DNA of 64,000 nucleotides from Synechococcus sp. RS9916 (GCF_000153825.1 NZ_DS022299.1:956869-1020868); one strand, 5' to 3'. Positions 8,766 to 19,549 are shown, counted from the first letter of the stretch. A program made the numbers and translations. The notes: generated from the letters alone by a model not told the origin.

Positions 8766-8804
8766 CAAAAAACCCCACCGATGCTTGGGGCAACGGTGGG
8801 GTTT
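8766..8804 (-). terminator. Rho-independent terminator of the secreted 142-aa protein gene
   Basis: On the minus strand an 11-bp stem (AAACCCCACCG/CGGTGGGGTTT) with a 13-nt loop runs into a T-tract. It lies between the stop at 8850 and the pepN start at 8713 and separates the two transcription units. Confidence 0.88.
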
Positions 8805-8849
8805 GAAAATCAAACGGCCATGACGGGTCGTTCAGTCAATCAATCGCGA

Positions 8850-9278
8850 TCACTGACCCGCTTTGGCGTTTTGCTTCTTCACGGCCTCTTCGACCTTGGC
8901 CTTCACATCAGCAGGCACCTCATCGGGGCAGTACTGAAGAGCGCCAGTGATGATCTGGAACTCGGCACCAGCCAGCAGTTGCTCGTTGGTGAGTTTCTGC
9001 TGACCCACCGATTGAACCTTGCCGCCATGGCGACCATTCAGCACCTGCACGTAGGTGGCAGCTGCGATTCCCACAGCCTTCGGGAACTCGACTTTGGCGG
9101 CTCGTGCATTACAGACATAGGAGGAACCCATGCCGCGATAGAGAAAAATGTCTTCTTGCGCAGCGGGCTTGGAGGCGGCAGCTTGTTGTGCCTGAGCGGA
9201 AGCTGACTCCAGAGTCAGGGGAGCCAAAGCCGCGGTAGCAGACAGAAGCAGGCGAATGGCGCGGGACGACTTAAACAA
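8850..9278 (-). CDS. Exported conserved protein, 142 aa
   Basis: The product starts MFKSSRAIRLLLSATAALAP, a clear signal peptide with cleavage near SASAQA. The mature part has an Ala/Gln-rich segment, then EDIFLYRGMGSSYVCNARAA, AVGIAAATYVQVLNGRHGG, an LLAGAEFQIITGALQYCP stretch and a Lys-rich tail. Two cysteines could pair in the periplasm. It is flanked by its own terminator downstream and is probably monocistronic. The family was not recognised with confidence and no enzymatic motif is visible. Confidence 0.7.
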   Translation of the reverse strand: MFKSSRAIRLLLSATAALAPLTLESASAQAQQAAASKPAAQEDIFLYRGMGSSYVCNARAAKVEFPKAVGIAAATYVQVLNGRHGGKVQSVGQQKLTNEQLLAGAEFQIITGALQYCPDEVPADVKAKVEEAVKKQNAKAGQ

Positions 9279-9393
9279 CTGACGGAGTCAAATCTCTGAA
9301 CCATGGTGCCGCATCTCAGCGGTTCGTCACCAGTCAATCGATGACTAAATCTGATCTGGTCCCCACAACCGCTTCACAGAGGCTTCTGTTCGT

Positions 9394-9966
9394 TCAGGCA
9401 GCAATCGGTTCAGCAGCATCTTCAAGACGGGTTTCATGGTGATGCTCAACGATCGCCAACTCACCGTTTTGCCAGCTGTAGATCGCCCGTGAGCGATAAC
9501 GATCCTGATCAATCAGTCGGGTGTGCTCAAGGACGTGCCAGTCGGCGTAATGCGACTCAAACACCACTTCATGCTCATCAACCTGGCGGATCTGCGTGCG
9601 CACCGGCATGTCTTCCAGATAGGCACGATCCCGTTGCAACTGATGGCCCATCAAGGTGGCTTCCATCACGCCTTCGCGGCGATAAAGCAGTTTGCGGTCA
9701 AAAAACTCAGTCTCTTTCTCGGGCCACCAGGTGAAGCGGTAACGCGGGGCTCCCAGGGCGGTTTCAGCAAAGATCTCGACACGAATCACCATGTCGAGAT
9801 ACATCACTTCATCCTGTTGAAAGATGTATTGACGCCGAGAGCGCCAAATGCCGAGGTTGCGCGCAAACCAACGGCGAAGGTTGCTGTCGAGGTTGAACCG
9901 CTCCCCTGGGGGAGGTCCTTCCGGGGGCTGCTGGGCGCCCCGTCTCTCAAGAGGGAGTAACGGCAT
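9394..9966 (-). CDS. Conserved protein, possibly CpcS/CpeS-like lyase fold
   Basis: The protein has 190 residues, no signal peptide and no membrane segment. After a Pro/Gly-rich start it has [16 protein letters not shown], then strand-rich blocks with many aromatic residues ([44 protein letters not shown]) and ends [10 protein letters not shown]-x-W-x-S-x-R start, aromatic beta strands and a terminal E-x-R-type motif resemble the lipocalin-like fold of CpcS/CpeS bilin lyases. That would fit a phycobilisome-bearing organism, but the assignment is by eye. It diverges from sasA with 74 nt between the starts. Confidence 0.5.
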   Translation of the reverse strand: MPLLPLERRGAQQPPEGPPPGERFNLDSNLRRWFARNLGIWRSRRQYIFQQDEVMYLDMVIRVEIFAETALGAPRYRFTWWPEKETEFFDRKLLYRREGVMEATLMGHQLQRDRAYLEDMPVRTQIRQVDEHEVVFESHYADWHVLEHTRLIDQDRYRSRAIYSWQNGELAIVEHHHETRLEDAAEPIAA

Positions 9967-10040
9967 GGCAACACCCGAAGGGCAACAGTCTGTTCAACTT
10001 CGTCATAGCGAATCTGTCCAGCGCTGCAAAAACCCATAAG

Positions 10041-11234
10041 GTGAACGTCAACTTTGGCAATCACCGTCCAGTGGATGGGGAAGCTTCCGATCAGCGACAG
10101 CATCTGAAGCTTTTGCTGGTGGCAGGCAGGCATCACTTGTCCAGTGGAGACCTGCGGTCGCTGATTCAATTCCTGGAAAGCGACGACTGCGGCTTTGAAG
10201 TGGCCCTGCAAGTCGCAGACCCCATCACCCATCCGGAACTGCTTGAGCTGCACAGGCTGGTGGTCACCCCGGCACTGATCAAGCTCCAACCGGCACCAAA
10301 GCAGGTGTTCGCCGGAAGCAGCATTAACCAGCAGCTACGGGGCTGGATGCCGCGCTGGCAAGAAGACGAGGTGGTGAGTGATCTGGCCATCAGCCTCAAG
10401 CCCACCGATCTCGATGGGAGCCGAACGCAACGGGAGTTGCAACTGGAGGATCAACTGCTGGTCTTGCGTCAGGAAAACGAGACCCTGATCGACCGTCTCG
10501 AAGCGCAGGAACGGTTGTTGCGCATGGTGGCCCATGAACTGCGCACGCCTCTGACGGCAGCAACCCTGGCGCTGCAGAGTCAGCAACTGGGGCAGATCGA
10601 CCACAACCGATTTCAGGACGTGCTCAAGCGCCGCCTGGAGGAAATTGCGCTGCTGTCAAAGGATCTGCTCGAAGTCGGCAGCACACGATGGGAGGCCATG
10701 TTCAATCCCCAGCGCCTCAACCTGGCCACTGTGGCGGCCGAAGCGATCCTGGAACTGGAGAAGCAATGGCTCGGCCGGGACGTCACGGTCCAGACCGATA
10801 TCCCCACCGACCTGCCGAAGGTCTATGCCGACCAACGGCGCATGCGTCAGGTGCTCCTCAACCTGTTGGAAAACGCCCTCAAATTCACACAGGACGGCGG
10901 CCAAGTGAGCTTGACCATGCTGCACCGCACCAGCCAGTGGTTACAAGTGAGTGTGTGTGACAGCGGGCCAGGCATCCCGACCCAGGAACAGGAGCGAATC
11001 TTTCTCGACCGTGTGCGGCTCCCTCAGACCTCAAGTGAAACGTCCGGTTTTGGGGTGGGTCTCTCGGTCTGCAGACGCATCGTTGAAGTGCACGGCGGCA
11101 AGATCTGGGTGGTGTCGGAACCAGGCGAAGGAGCGTGCTTCTTCTTCACTGTTCCCGTCTGGCAGGGACAGGACCAAAGCAAGCCAGAGCAGGATGCGAC
11201 CAGTGTCTTGACGGAGGGTCAGTCGGACCCGTAA
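10041..11234 (+). CDS. sasA: Adaptive-response sensory histidine kinase SasA
   Basis: SasA reads the phosphorylation state of KaiC and phosphorylates RpaA, carrying circadian output to transcription. The 397-residue product starts at a GTG. Its N-terminal domain (about 20-105) is the KaiB-like thioredoxin-fold sensor ([20 protein letters not shown]). The kinase core follows with the H-box VAHELRTPL (His165), N-box LLENALKF, D-box VCDSGPGIP and G2-box [18 protein letters not shown]. The start is not certain because further in-frame codons follow. No kai genes are in the window, as usual for this gene. tRNA-Glu follows downstream. Confidence 0.95.
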   Translation: MNVNFGNHRPVDGEASDQRQHLKLLLVAGRHHLSSGDLRSLIQFLESDDCGFEVALQVADPITHPELLELHRLVVTPALIKLQPAPKQVFAGSSINQQLRGWMPRWQEDEVVSDLAISLKPTDLDGSRTQRELQLEDQLLVLRQENETLIDRLEAQERLLRMVAHELRTPLTAATLALQSQQLGQIDHNRFQDVLKRRLEEIALLSKDLLEVGSTRWEAMFNPQRLNLATVAAEAILELEKQWLGRDVTVQTDIPTDLPKVYADQRRMRQVLLNLLENALKFTQDGGQVSLTMLHRTSQWLQVSVCDSGPGIPTQEQERIFLDRVRLPQTSSETSGFGVGLSVCRRIVEVHGGKIWVVSEPGEGACFFFTVPVWQGQDQSKPEQDATSVLTEGQSDP

Positions 11235-11277
11235 TTTCAACTGGTGGTCGGGAACACATCGCCCCGAACACGGCCTC

Positions 11278-11350
11278 GCCCCCATCGTCTAGAGGCCTAG
11301 GACACCTCCCTTTCACGGAGGCGACAGGGGTTCGAATCCCCTTGGGGGTA
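11278..11350 (+). tRNA. trnE: tRNA-Glu (anticodon TTC)
   Basis: A 73-nt cloverleaf: acceptor GCCCCCA pairs with TGGGGGT (with one G-U), discriminator A, anticodon arm CCTCC-CTTTCAC-GGAGG with anticodon TTC at 11312-11314, and T-loop GGTTCGAATCC. CCA is not encoded. In cyanobacteria glutamyl-tRNA also feeds 5-aminolevulinate synthesis for chlorophyll, heme and bilins. Confidence 0.97.
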
Positions 11351-11390
11351 TAACAAAAGCCTTGATTCACCCAAGGCAATCGAATTGAAG

Positions 11391-11414
11391 GCATCCACAT
11401 ATGGGTGCTTTTTT
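11391..11414 (+). terminator. Terminator after tRNA-Glu
   Basis: Stem GCATCCA/TGGGTGC with a 4-nt loop (one mismatch-tolerant pair) is followed by six T residues, 41 nt after the tRNA. Confidence 0.8.
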
Positions 11415-11517
11415 GTTGCAGGACAGTACCTATTTGTCACAACAATGCGTTGTTGCAGGTCCTTCAACCTGACCCACAAAACATGGATTGAATCGCAATC
11501 AATTCAGCAGAGGAGTG

Positions 11518-12081
11518 TTATTGAGGCCCTTGACGGCGCAAGGCTTCCTGCTCAACTGCCAACAAATTGTCCGATAGATCACTGCGCAGACGCTGCTCAA
11601 TCAAACCCACCGGCATCCCCATGCATCCCTGAACCGTCAGGTCGTAGAGCAAGGACGTTCCATCGGGCAGGGCCTGCAGACGCCAGGACCCTTCGAAACG
11701 CCGGAAATCACCTTTGATCATTCGAAACCGCAGCAAACCCTCAGGCCGATGCTCGGTGAGCTCCAGTTCAACTTGAGCAGAAAATTTCAGTCCCAACAAT
11801 TGCTGACTACCAACCTGAACGAGGTGAACGCAGTTGTTCTTGCGCGAAACAACAGAGCTGCTACTGAGGTTGGGTATGAAGCTGCTGAGCTGGTCGTAAT
11901 CAGTCAGAACTTTCCACAGCAGCTCGAGACCAAGGGGAGTTCGCAACTGGACTGCTAAACGGCGCGTGCCCTGCGGCAAACGCTCCATGGTCTGCTCGAT
12001 GGTCTGTCGGCGCACACCGAATCCAGGCAGCCCCTTGAACAGAGGCCTGGATTGAACGGCAGTGGGCTCAGAGGACGCCAA
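11518..12081 (-). CDS. SRPBCC (START/polyketide cyclase-like) family protein
   Basis: The protein has 187 residues. After about 35 variable residues the helix-grip fold is recognisable: RRLAVQLRTPLGLELLWKVLTDYDQLSSFIPNLSSSSVV, then paired strands (VHLVQVG, FSAQVELELTEH, LLRFRMIKGDFRRFEGSWRL), and a final long helix (LIEQRLRSDLSDNLLAVEQEAL). The family binds hydrophobic ligands. In cyanobacteria such single-domain cytoplasmic proteins are conserved but mostly uncharacterised, so no ligand is assigned. It diverges from petH across a 165-nt intergenic region. Confidence 0.8.
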   Translation of the reverse strand: MASSEPTAVQSRPLFKGLPGFGVRRQTIEQTMERLPQGTRRLAVQLRTPLGLELLWKVLTDYDQLSSFIPNLSSSSVVSRKNNCVHLVQVGSQQLLGLKFSAQVELELTEHRPEGLLRFRMIKGDFRRFEGSWRLQALPDGTSLLYDLTVQGCMGMPVGLIEQRLRSDLSDNLLAVEQEALRRQGPQ

Positions 12082-12237
12082 TGGAAGGTCGCAGTGAGAA
12101 CTGGGAGATATTTACTCGGACTTTAAGGTCGCTCTGCACAAATTGGCCTCCACGTCTGTGTCTCGCATTGCAGCTCACGACAAAGAAAGGGGCTACAAAA
12201 CCGCATCACGCCTATGATCGCGCCGTTTAGTGATTGA

Positions 12238-13425
<1,188 letters not shown>

Positions 13426-13450
13426 TCCTCTGGTCGATCGCTTCAGCGCA

Positions 13451-13476
13451 GCCCGCCACCAAGGCGGGCTTTTTTA
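13451..13476 (+). terminator. Rho-independent terminator of petH
   Basis: GCCCGCC/GGCGGGC stem with a 5-nt loop followed by a six-T run, 26 nt after the petH stop. It separates petH from zwf. Confidence 0.92.
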
Positions 13477-13580
13477 TTGGGCGCTTGATGTGGAGTCAGC
13501 GACAAAACATGGCAGGGAAGCTGAAGGTTGCTGTCTGTTACACGAATCCTGGTTAAACCTGCGTCAGAGCCTGGTGATCC

Positions 13581-15107
13581 ATGAGCGCCACGATGACGAC
13601 GAACCCCTTGCGGGTTGGCCTCCGTCAGGAACGGGTGATTGCACCGCAGTGCCTGGTGATTTTTGGCGCCAGCGGCGATCTCACCCACCGCAAGCTGGTG
13701 CCCGCCCTGTTCGAACTGTTCCTACAGCGACGACTCCCCAGCGAATTTGCCGTGCTGGGCTGTGCTCGGCGCCCCTGGAGCGATGAAGAATTCCGCTCCA
13801 AGATGGCCGCCGCCATGGGCGACAAGGTCAGCGAAAATCCGCAGGCCTGGGAGCAGTTCTCCGCAGGCATGTTCTACGAACCGGTGGATCTGCAGCAAAC
13901 CCAGGATGTGGTGAGGCTCGGCACCCGCCTCGATGCCATTGACCGGCTCAGAGCCACACGCAACAACCGCACCTTCTACCTCTCGGTGTCGCCCAAGTTT
14001 TACGGAAGTGGTTGCCGTGCCTTGGCGGATGCAGGCCTACTGCGCGACCCAGAACGCAGCCGTGTCGTGATCGAGAAGCCGTTCGGCCGTGATTACAGCA
14101 GCGCCCAGGCTCTGAACAAAGTGGTGCAATCCTGCGGCCAGGAAAATCAGATTTTCCGGATCGACCACTACCTGGGCAAAGAAACAGTCCAGAACATCAT
14201 GGTGTTGCGGTTTGCCAACACGATTTTCGAACCGATCTGGAACCGCAACTACATCTCCAGCGTGCAGATCACCGCAGCGGAGACCGTCGGGGTCGAGGAA
14301 CGCGCTGGTTACTACGAAGGCTCAGGAGCCCTGCGCGACATGGTGCAGAACCATCTCACGCAGATGTTGGCGATCACCGCCATGGAAACCCCAGGCCGGT
14401 TCGACCCGGAGGCAATCCGAAGCGAAAAGGCCAAGGTGCTGCAAGCGGCGCGATTGGCCGATGAGCTGGAGCCCTGGAATTGCTGCATTCGTGGTCAATA
14501 CGGCCCAGGAGGCAGCCAGGCCGCTCCGCTGAAGGGGTATCGCGAAGAGCCTGGCGTGGACCCCAACAGCACCACCGAAACCTATGTGGCGATGAAACTG
14601 TTCATCGACAATTGGCGCTGGCAAGGGGTGCCCTTCTACGTGCGCACCGGCAAGCGTCTCGCCAAACGACTGAGTGAAGTGGTGCTGACCTTCAGGGAAG
14701 CACCCGTGCATCTTTTCGATGCCGCCGGAGGCAGCCCCACGGCCAACCAGCTCATCCTGCGCATCCAGCCCGACGAAGGAGCCGAATTCCGCTTTGAAGT
14801 CAAGTCTCCTGGGTCAGGCATGCGTAGCCGACCTGTGGAAATGGAGTTCTCCTACGACGAATCCTTCGGTGAGCCGTCCGATGAGGGCTATGTGCGCCTC
14901 CTGGCCGACGCCATGCTCAGTGATCCCACCCTGTTCACCCGGAGTGATGAGGTGGAGGCCGCCTGGCGCCTGTACACGCCGCTACTGGAACTGATCGAAG
15001 ACAGCCCCTGGCGGCTGCCGATCCACCCCTACGAATCCCGCACCTGGGGCCCCGCCGCTGCCGATTCGATGTTGGCCCGCGATGGGCTGCTTTGGCGACG
15101 CCCCTGA
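13581..15107 (+). CDS. zwf: Glucose-6-phosphate 1-dehydrogenase
   Basis: First enzyme of the oxidative pentose phosphate pathway, making NADPH mainly in the dark. The 508-residue protein has the NADP-binding motif VIFGASGDLTHRKLVPALF, the signature RIDHYLGKETVQN with the catalytic His, and conserved FYVRTGKRLAKR and EFSYDESF segments. The ATG at 13581 gives the standard length. opcA follows 67 nt downstream on the same strand, the classical cyanobacterial zwf-opcA pair. The thioredoxin gene trxA, whose product controls G6PDH through OpcA in cyanobacteria, also lies in the window but far away. Confidence 0.97.
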   Translation: MSATMTTNPLRVGLRQERVIAPQCLVIFGASGDLTHRKLVPALFELFLQRRLPSEFAVLGCARRPWSDEEFRSKMAAAMGDKVSENPQAWEQFSAGMFYEPVDLQQTQDVVRLGTRLDAIDRLRATRNNRTFYLSVSPKFYGSGCRALADAGLLRDPERSRVVIEKPFGRDYSSAQALNKVVQSCGQENQIFRIDHYLGKETVQNIMVLRFANTIFEPIWNRNYISSVQITAAETVGVEERAGYYEGSGALRDMVQNHLTQMLAITAMETPGRFDPEAIRSEKAKVLQAARLADELEPWNCCIRGQYGPGGSQAAPLKGYREEPGVDPNSTTETYVAMKLFIDNWRWQGVPFYVRTGKRLAKRLSEVVLTFREAPVHLFDAAGGSPTANQLILRIQPDEGAEFRFEVKSPGSGMRSRPVEMEFSYDESFGEPSDEGYVRLLADAMLSDPTLFTRSDEVEAAWRLYTPLLELIEDSPWRLPIHPYESRTWGPAAADSMLARDGLLWRRP

Positions 15108-15174
15108 GGCGGTCTTCAACAGTTCGACGATCACTGACTTCCCTTCGCCTCCAGCCCTCTCGCCTCGCGCTCCT

Positions 15175-16458
15175 ATGTCACCCCAGCTCACCCTTCAGAC
15201 CCCCCTGGAGCTCCCCCCCTCGGAGGTACCCGGTTACCTCGAGCAGCTGTGGACGAAGGACCAACCCGGCTCCCAAGGCGCCCACACGTTCTGTTTGCTC
15301 GTGTGGCAACCGGCCTGGGTGGAGCAGCAGCTGCTCCGCACCGGTCGGATCAATGGCCCCATCACAGGTGTGCAACAGGAGAACGTGATTGCCGCGGCCC
15401 GACAAGTGGTGAGCGACAGCGATCTCCCCCTGAACACGCCGCCCTTGAGCGCTGAGGTGAGTGAGGCCCTGGCCAAGATGAGCGGCGACGGTCGAGGCGA
15501 TGACCTGCGTGGGCAACACGTCGATGCCGCGGTGAGCGCGCTGCGTCCGCGCCGATTGATCACCCTGGCCCCGAGCCTCGACAGCACCCAAGGGCTGGAG
15601 ACCCTGGTTGCGGCCTACTGCCCACTCCCCGAAGAAGGTGGGGGGACAGCCGCCTGCGGCGACGTGGTGGTGCTGCGGGGTGGCCATACAGCCCTCAAAC
15701 AAGGCCTCACGATCCTGCAACCGTTACTTCCAGAGGACCTTCCCTCCTGGGTGTGGTGGAACGGCAGCCTGGATGAAGCCCCAGAACTCCTTCAACAGTT
15801 GGCCGTACGCCCCCGCCGGCTGATTCTGGACTCCGCTGTCGGGGAGCCGGTGCACGGTCTGGATCTCCTGCGCAAGCGAATCGAAGCGGGGCAGTCGGTG
15901 AATGACCTCAACTGGCTGAGGTTGCGGAGCTGGCGCGAGACCCTGGCCATGGTCTTCGACCCTCCTCAGCGCCGGAATGCCCTTGGCCACGTGGTGCAGC
16001 TGGATATCGATGTGGAAGGCGAGCATCCGGTGCAAGGTCTGCTGCTGGCCGCCTGGATCGCCGATCGCCTCGGCTGGACGTTGAACAGCCGCCACGACGA
16101 GCCCGACCACAGCATCACGGCCATCTTCAGCCGTGCCGATGGCGCGACCGTAAAGTTCCGGCTCGCGGCGGTGCCCATGGGGCAACCGAGCATCCACCCC
16201 GGTCAGATCGTGGGGCTGCGCTTGATCTGTCAGCCGGAGAACCAGCCCGCCGCCTGTGTGATTCTGTGCGCGGAATCCGGCGGTTGCATGCGCCTGGAAG
16301 CAGGCGGGATGGCCAGCATGGAACTGATTGAGGAAGTGGTGCCTGTGCAGCACAGCCCGGTTGAAGCCGATGTGGCTCGCTTGCTGGAAGGCGGACACGA
16401 CACCACCAATCCCTTGCTGGCGGCAGCGGCGCCCCTGGCTGCGAAGCTGATCCACTGA
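15175..16458 (+). CDS. opcA: G6PDH assembly/activator protein OpcA
   Basis: OpcA allosterically activates and helps assemble G6PDH in cyanobacteria and mediates its redox control. The 427-residue protein starts MSPQLTLQTPLELPP at the ATG at 15175; an upstream in-frame start would overlap zwf. Recognisable segments include HTFCLLVWQPAWVEQQLL, RPRRLITLAPSLD, ELLQQLAVRPRRLILDSA and DLNWLRLRSWRETLAMVFDP. Its place directly after zwf supports the call. No catalytic motif is expected. The window thus carries enzyme and activator as one unit. Confidence 0.93.
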   Translation: MSPQLTLQTPLELPPSEVPGYLEQLWTKDQPGSQGAHTFCLLVWQPAWVEQQLLRTGRINGPITGVQQENVIAAARQVVSDSDLPLNTPPLSAEVSEALAKMSGDGRGDDLRGQHVDAAVSALRPRRLITLAPSLDSTQGLETLVAAYCPLPEEGGGTAACGDVVVLRGGHTALKQGLTILQPLLPEDLPSWVWWNGSLDEAPELLQQLAVRPRRLILDSAVGEPVHGLDLLRKRIEAGQSVNDLNWLRLRSWRETLAMVFDPPQRRNALGHVVQLDIDVEGEHPVQGLLLAAWIADRLGWTLNSRHDEPDHSITAIFSRADGATVKFRLAAVPMGQPSIHPGQIVGLRLICQPENQPAACVILCAESGGCMRLEAGGMASMELIEEVVPVQHSPVEADVARLLEGGHDTTNPLLAAAAPLAAKLIH

Positions 16459-16506
16459 TCCACTGATCCGCCTCGGGCGGCACACCCTTCACCGCCCACG
16501 TCGACC

Positions 16507-17937
16507 ATGGCCTGCCTGATCGCTGCACCGGCCAGTGGCAGCGGCAAAACCCTGCTGAGTTTGAGTTTGATCGCCTGGGCCCGCAGCCGTGGGCTCAGTG
16601 TTCAGCCGTTCAAGGTGGGGCCCGACTACCTCGATCCCCAACTGCTTGGTGCCGCAGCAGGTCTGCCCTGCCGCAACCTCGACCTCCCCCTGTGTGGTGA
16701 AGCCTGGGTCCGAGACAGCTTCCACGGCCATGGCGGCCGCACAGAGCTGTGTCTGGTAGAGGGCGTGATGGGGCTGTTTGACGGCATCGGCCCCACCAGC
16801 GAAGGCAGCAGCGCTGCAGTGGCTCGCCTGCTGGGGCTGCCCGTGGTGCTGGTGGTCGATGCAGGCGGTCAGGCCCAATCCCTGGCTGCCCTGGTGCGGG
16901 GGTTTCAGCTCCATGACCCTGCCCTGAACCTGGCGGGAGTCGTACTGAATCGAGTGAGCACGCCACGCCATCGGCAACTGATGCAGGAGGTGCTGGATGG
17001 CATTGGCGTGCCCCTGCTGGGCTGCCTGCCTCGCACCGTTGATCTGGAACTCCCCAGTCGCCACCTGGGGCTGGCGCCAGCCCATGAAATCGAGGCCTTC
17101 CGCCAACGGCTTGATGCCTGGGCGCGATTGGCCGATGAGCACCTTGAGATGGAGGTGCTGCGACCGCTGCTGGAGGCCCCTGCCATCGGCCCCGACCCGG
17201 TGCAACAACAGTGCAGCCGACAACCGGTTGAAACTCCCCAGTCGCCACTCCCAGTGGCCGTGGCCAGGGATGAGGCCTTTCATTTCCGCTACCCGGAGAT
17301 GCAGGACTGGCTGGATGCCCTCGCGATGCCGGTGATTCCCTGGCAGCCCCTGGCTGATGAACCGCTACCGGACGAGGCTTGCGGCCTGATCCTGCCGGGG
17401 GGGTTCCCTGAGCTGCATGCCGCCGAGCTCAGTCAATGCGAACGCAGCCTCTCCAGCCTGCGCGGTTGGTTTGGCCAGCGCCCGATCTACGCCGAATGCG
17501 GCGGCATGTTGTTGCTGGGGCAGAGCATCACCGATGGGAGCGGGCAATCCCACGCCATGGCGGGAGTGCTCCCTTTTCATGCCACAAAGGGGCGACTGCA
17601 GGTGGGCTACCGGCGGCTTGAAGCGGAGCAAGACGGCCTCCTGCTCCGCCGCGGCGAGACGCTGACAGGCCATGAATTCCATCGCTGGGAACTGAGTGCG
17701 GAAACTCCATCGGCTGACTCAGTTGGCAAGTTGCGGCCCCTTTGGCAGGTTGAAGGGTGGCAGGTTCCCCGTCGGAGGGAAGGATGGAATCACCCAAGTC
17801 TTCACGCCAGCTGGGTCCACCTCCACTGGGGCGGATGCTGGACGATCTCATGCCGATGGCGCGCCGCAGTCGAAGCCGCAACGGGCAAGACCGCGGTCGT
17901 TTCGTCACCCGACAGAAACCCAAGACGGTTCAGCTGA
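16507..17937 (+). CDS. cobB: Cobyrinate a,c-diamide synthase
   Basis: Glutamine-dependent amidation of cobyrinate carboxylates a and c in corrin ring synthesis; in these organisms the product is pseudocobalamin. The 476-residue protein has an N-terminal P-loop (LIAAPASGSGKTLLSL), the DYLDP and EGVMGLFDG motifs of the synthetase domain, and a C-terminal class I glutaminase domain with LPGGFPE, the nucleophile Cys in YAECGGMLLLG and the HASWVHLHWGG end. About 30 non-conserved residues follow that last motif before the stop. It starts 48 nt after opcA, and the acylphosphatase gene follows closely. Confidence 0.94.
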   Translation: MACLIAAPASGSGKTLLSLSLIAWARSRGLSVQPFKVGPDYLDPQLLGAAAGLPCRNLDLPLCGEAWVRDSFHGHGGRTELCLVEGVMGLFDGIGPTSEGSSAAVARLLGLPVVLVVDAGGQAQSLAALVRGFQLHDPALNLAGVVLNRVSTPRHRQLMQEVLDGIGVPLLGCLPRTVDLELPSRHLGLAPAHEIEAFRQRLDAWARLADEHLEMEVLRPLLEAPAIGPDPVQQQCSRQPVETPQSPLPVAVARDEAFHFRYPEMQDWLDALAMPVIPWQPLADEPLPDEACGLILPGGFPELHAAELSQCERSLSSLRGWFGQRPIYAECGGMLLLGQSITDGSGQSHAMAGVLPFHATKGRLQVGYRRLEAEQDGLLLRRGETLTGHEFHRWELSAETPSADSVGKLRPLWQVEGWQVPRRREGWNHPSLHASWVHLHWGGCWTISCRWRAAVEAATGKTAVVSSPDRNPRRFS

Positions 17938-17954
17938 ACGAACGCTGGAGACTG

Positions 17955-18206
17955 ATGGTGGAAGGGGAGGTGCAAGGGGTCGGCTTTCGCAGCACCTGCT
18001 GCCGGCGTGCCACCGAACTGGGGTTGAGCGGCTGGGTGCGCAACCTCAACGATGGACGGGTGGAAGTTCAGATTGAAGGCCCCAGCCTGCAGCTGAACGA
18101 ATTGCGTCTGTGGTGCGAACGGGGGCCGAGCAGCGCCACTGTGAGGAAGGTGCGCCTAAGCCATCTACCGGTCACCGGAGATGACTGGTTCGAAATCAAG
18201 CCCTGA
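17955..18206 (+). CDS. acyP: Acylphosphatase
   Basis: A small (83 aa) acylphosphatase-like protein hydrolysing carboxyl-phosphate bonds. It shows the signature GEVQGVGFRSTC (substrate-binding Arg) and SGWVRNLNDGRVEVQIEG with the catalytic Asn. The ATG at 17955 has GGAG four nt upstream, which decides the start. Longer in-frame starts (17850, 17856) lack a ribosome site and overlap cobB, though they would restore a few residues of the first beta strand. The gene lies 17 nt after the cobB stop and 11 nt before the histidine phosphatase gene. Confidence 0.85.
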   Translation: MVEGEVQGVGFRSTCCRRATELGLSGWVRNLNDGRVEVQIEGPSLQLNELRLWCERGPSSATVRKVRLSHLPVTGDDWFEIKP

Positions 18207-18217
18207 GCCGATCGTCG

Positions 18218-18808
18218 ATGAACACCCGACAGCTCTGGCTACTGCGTCATGGGGCCACGGAATGGGCCCTCAACGGACGCCACACCGGCTCCACCGACCT
18301 GCCCCTGTTGCCGGAAGGAGAAACCGAGGCACGGGGGTTGGCTCCTGTGCTCAGCCAGCACTCCTTCGCTGCGGTGTTCAGTTCCCCGCTGCAACGGGCC
18401 AGGCGCACCTGTGAGCTCGGCGGCCTGGGTGACCAGGTTGTGGTGTTGGAGGCCCTACAGGAGTGGAGCTACGGCGATTACGAAGGCATCACCACGGCCG
18501 AGATTCAACGCGAGGTGCCCGACTGGTCGATCTGGACCCATGGATGCCCGAACGGGGAAGACGCAGCAGCGGTTCAACAACGCTGCCAACAGGTGATCGA
18601 CCGCGCCATGGCCGTGACCGAGCCAGGGGATGTGGCCCTCTTTGCCCACGGCCATCTGCTGCGGGCCCTCACCGGCACCTGGCTCGGCCTGGGCGCGCAG
18701 GGAGGAGGGCTGTTCAAGCTGAGCACCGGTTCGATTTGCGTGCTGGGCCATGAACACGGTCAGCGGGCCGTGAGCCGTTGGAATGCACCCACCTCGGGTG
18801 CCTTCTGA
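18218..18808 (+). CDS. Histidine phosphatase family protein (phosphoglycerate mutase-like)
   Basis: The 196-residue protein carries the phosphohistidine motif LLRHGATEWALNGRHTG near the N-terminus, FSSPLQRARRTCELGG with the second phosphate-binding Arg, EWSYGDYEG with the acid residue, and LFAHGHLLRALTG with the second catalytic His. This is branch 1 of the superfamily. Length and motifs fit small GpmB/CobC-like phosphatases. Nearby cobB raises the possibility of alpha-ribazole phosphatase, but the substrate cannot be read from sequence. It is probably co-transcribed with cobB and acyP. Confidence 0.85.
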   Translation: MNTRQLWLLRHGATEWALNGRHTGSTDLPLLPEGETEARGLAPVLSQHSFAAVFSSPLQRARRTCELGGLGDQVVVLEALQEWSYGDYEGITTAEIQREVPDWSIWTHGCPNGEDAAAVQQRCQQVIDRAMAVTEPGDVALFAHGHLLRALTGTWLGLGAQGGGLFKLSTGSICVLGHEHGQRAVSRWNAPTSGAF

Positions 18809-18855
18809 GTTGTGACTGCGGCAACATCAACGAAAGCACCGCAGGATGCGCTGGG

Positions 18856-19542
18856 ATGAGCGACACCACCCTCTGGGCAGAACTGCTGGCCTACGGCGCT
18901 GGCATCAGCCTTTCGCCCATTCACATTGCCGTGTTGTTGCTGCTGCTGCTGGGCCCCAATCCCGTGGCTCGCGGAGGCTGGTTTGTGGCCGGCTGGGTGA
19001 TCACCACCCTGGCGACGGTGAGCCTGCTGCTCACCGTGGGGCACACCCTGGTGCTCGACATGACCCAAGGCTCCGACCACCGCACCGGACTGGATCTTCT
19101 GGCAGGTGGCGCCCTGATCGCCATTGGTGTCAAAGAACTGCTGAGGGCGTTTGCCGATGGCGACAACCCACCCAGCTGGACCCGAAGCATTGACCGGTTT
19201 GTGGCCATGCCCTTGCCTTTGCTGGTGGGATTGGGAGCCATCACCGAGGTCGCCAGCCCCGACGACCTGTTCTTGTTCGCCAAATCCGCGGCCGTGGTGT
19301 TGGCCGCTGGGTTGCCCACCTGGCAGGAGCTGGTGGGCCTGCTGGCCTTCACCACCGGTGCCAGCCTGTTGCTGATGCTGCCGTTGGGCGCTGTGCTGAT
19401 TGGGCGGGAGAAGGTGCTGCCGCTGCTGGAGAAAGGCAAGCAGGTGTTGTTCGCCCGCGGGGAGCTGGTGGTCAGCGGCGTCAGCCTTGCCCTTGGTGGC
19501 TATCTGGGCTGGCAGGGGATCAGCGGCCTGATGCTCACCTGA
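18856..19542 (+). CDS. GAP/Sap-family integral membrane protein
   Basis: The 228-residue product starts MSDTTLWAELLAYGAG and has about six hydrophobic segments. ISLSPIHIAVLLLLLLGPNPVARGGWFVAGW resembles the conserved start of the GAP/Sap (sulfolipid-1-addressing) exporter family, related to LysE-like transporters. A cytoplasmic loop with DGDNPPSWTRSIDRF divides the two halves. The substrate is unknown. The ATG at 18856 starts 47 nt after the phosphatase stop; an upstream frame extension overlaps that gene and was rejected. It converges on the helicase gene with 7 nt between stops. Confidence 0.75.
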   Translation: MSDTTLWAELLAYGAGISLSPIHIAVLLLLLLGPNPVARGGWFVAGWVITTLATVSLLLTVGHTLVLDMTQGSDHRTGLDLLAGGALIAIGVKELLRAFADGDNPPSWTRSIDRFVAMPLPLLVGLGAITEVASPDDLFLFAKSAAVVLAAGLPTWQELVGLLAFTTGASLLLMLPLGAVLIGREKVLPLLEKGKQVLFARGELVVSGVSLALGGYLGWQGISGLMLT

Positions 19543-19549
19543 ACAGGCC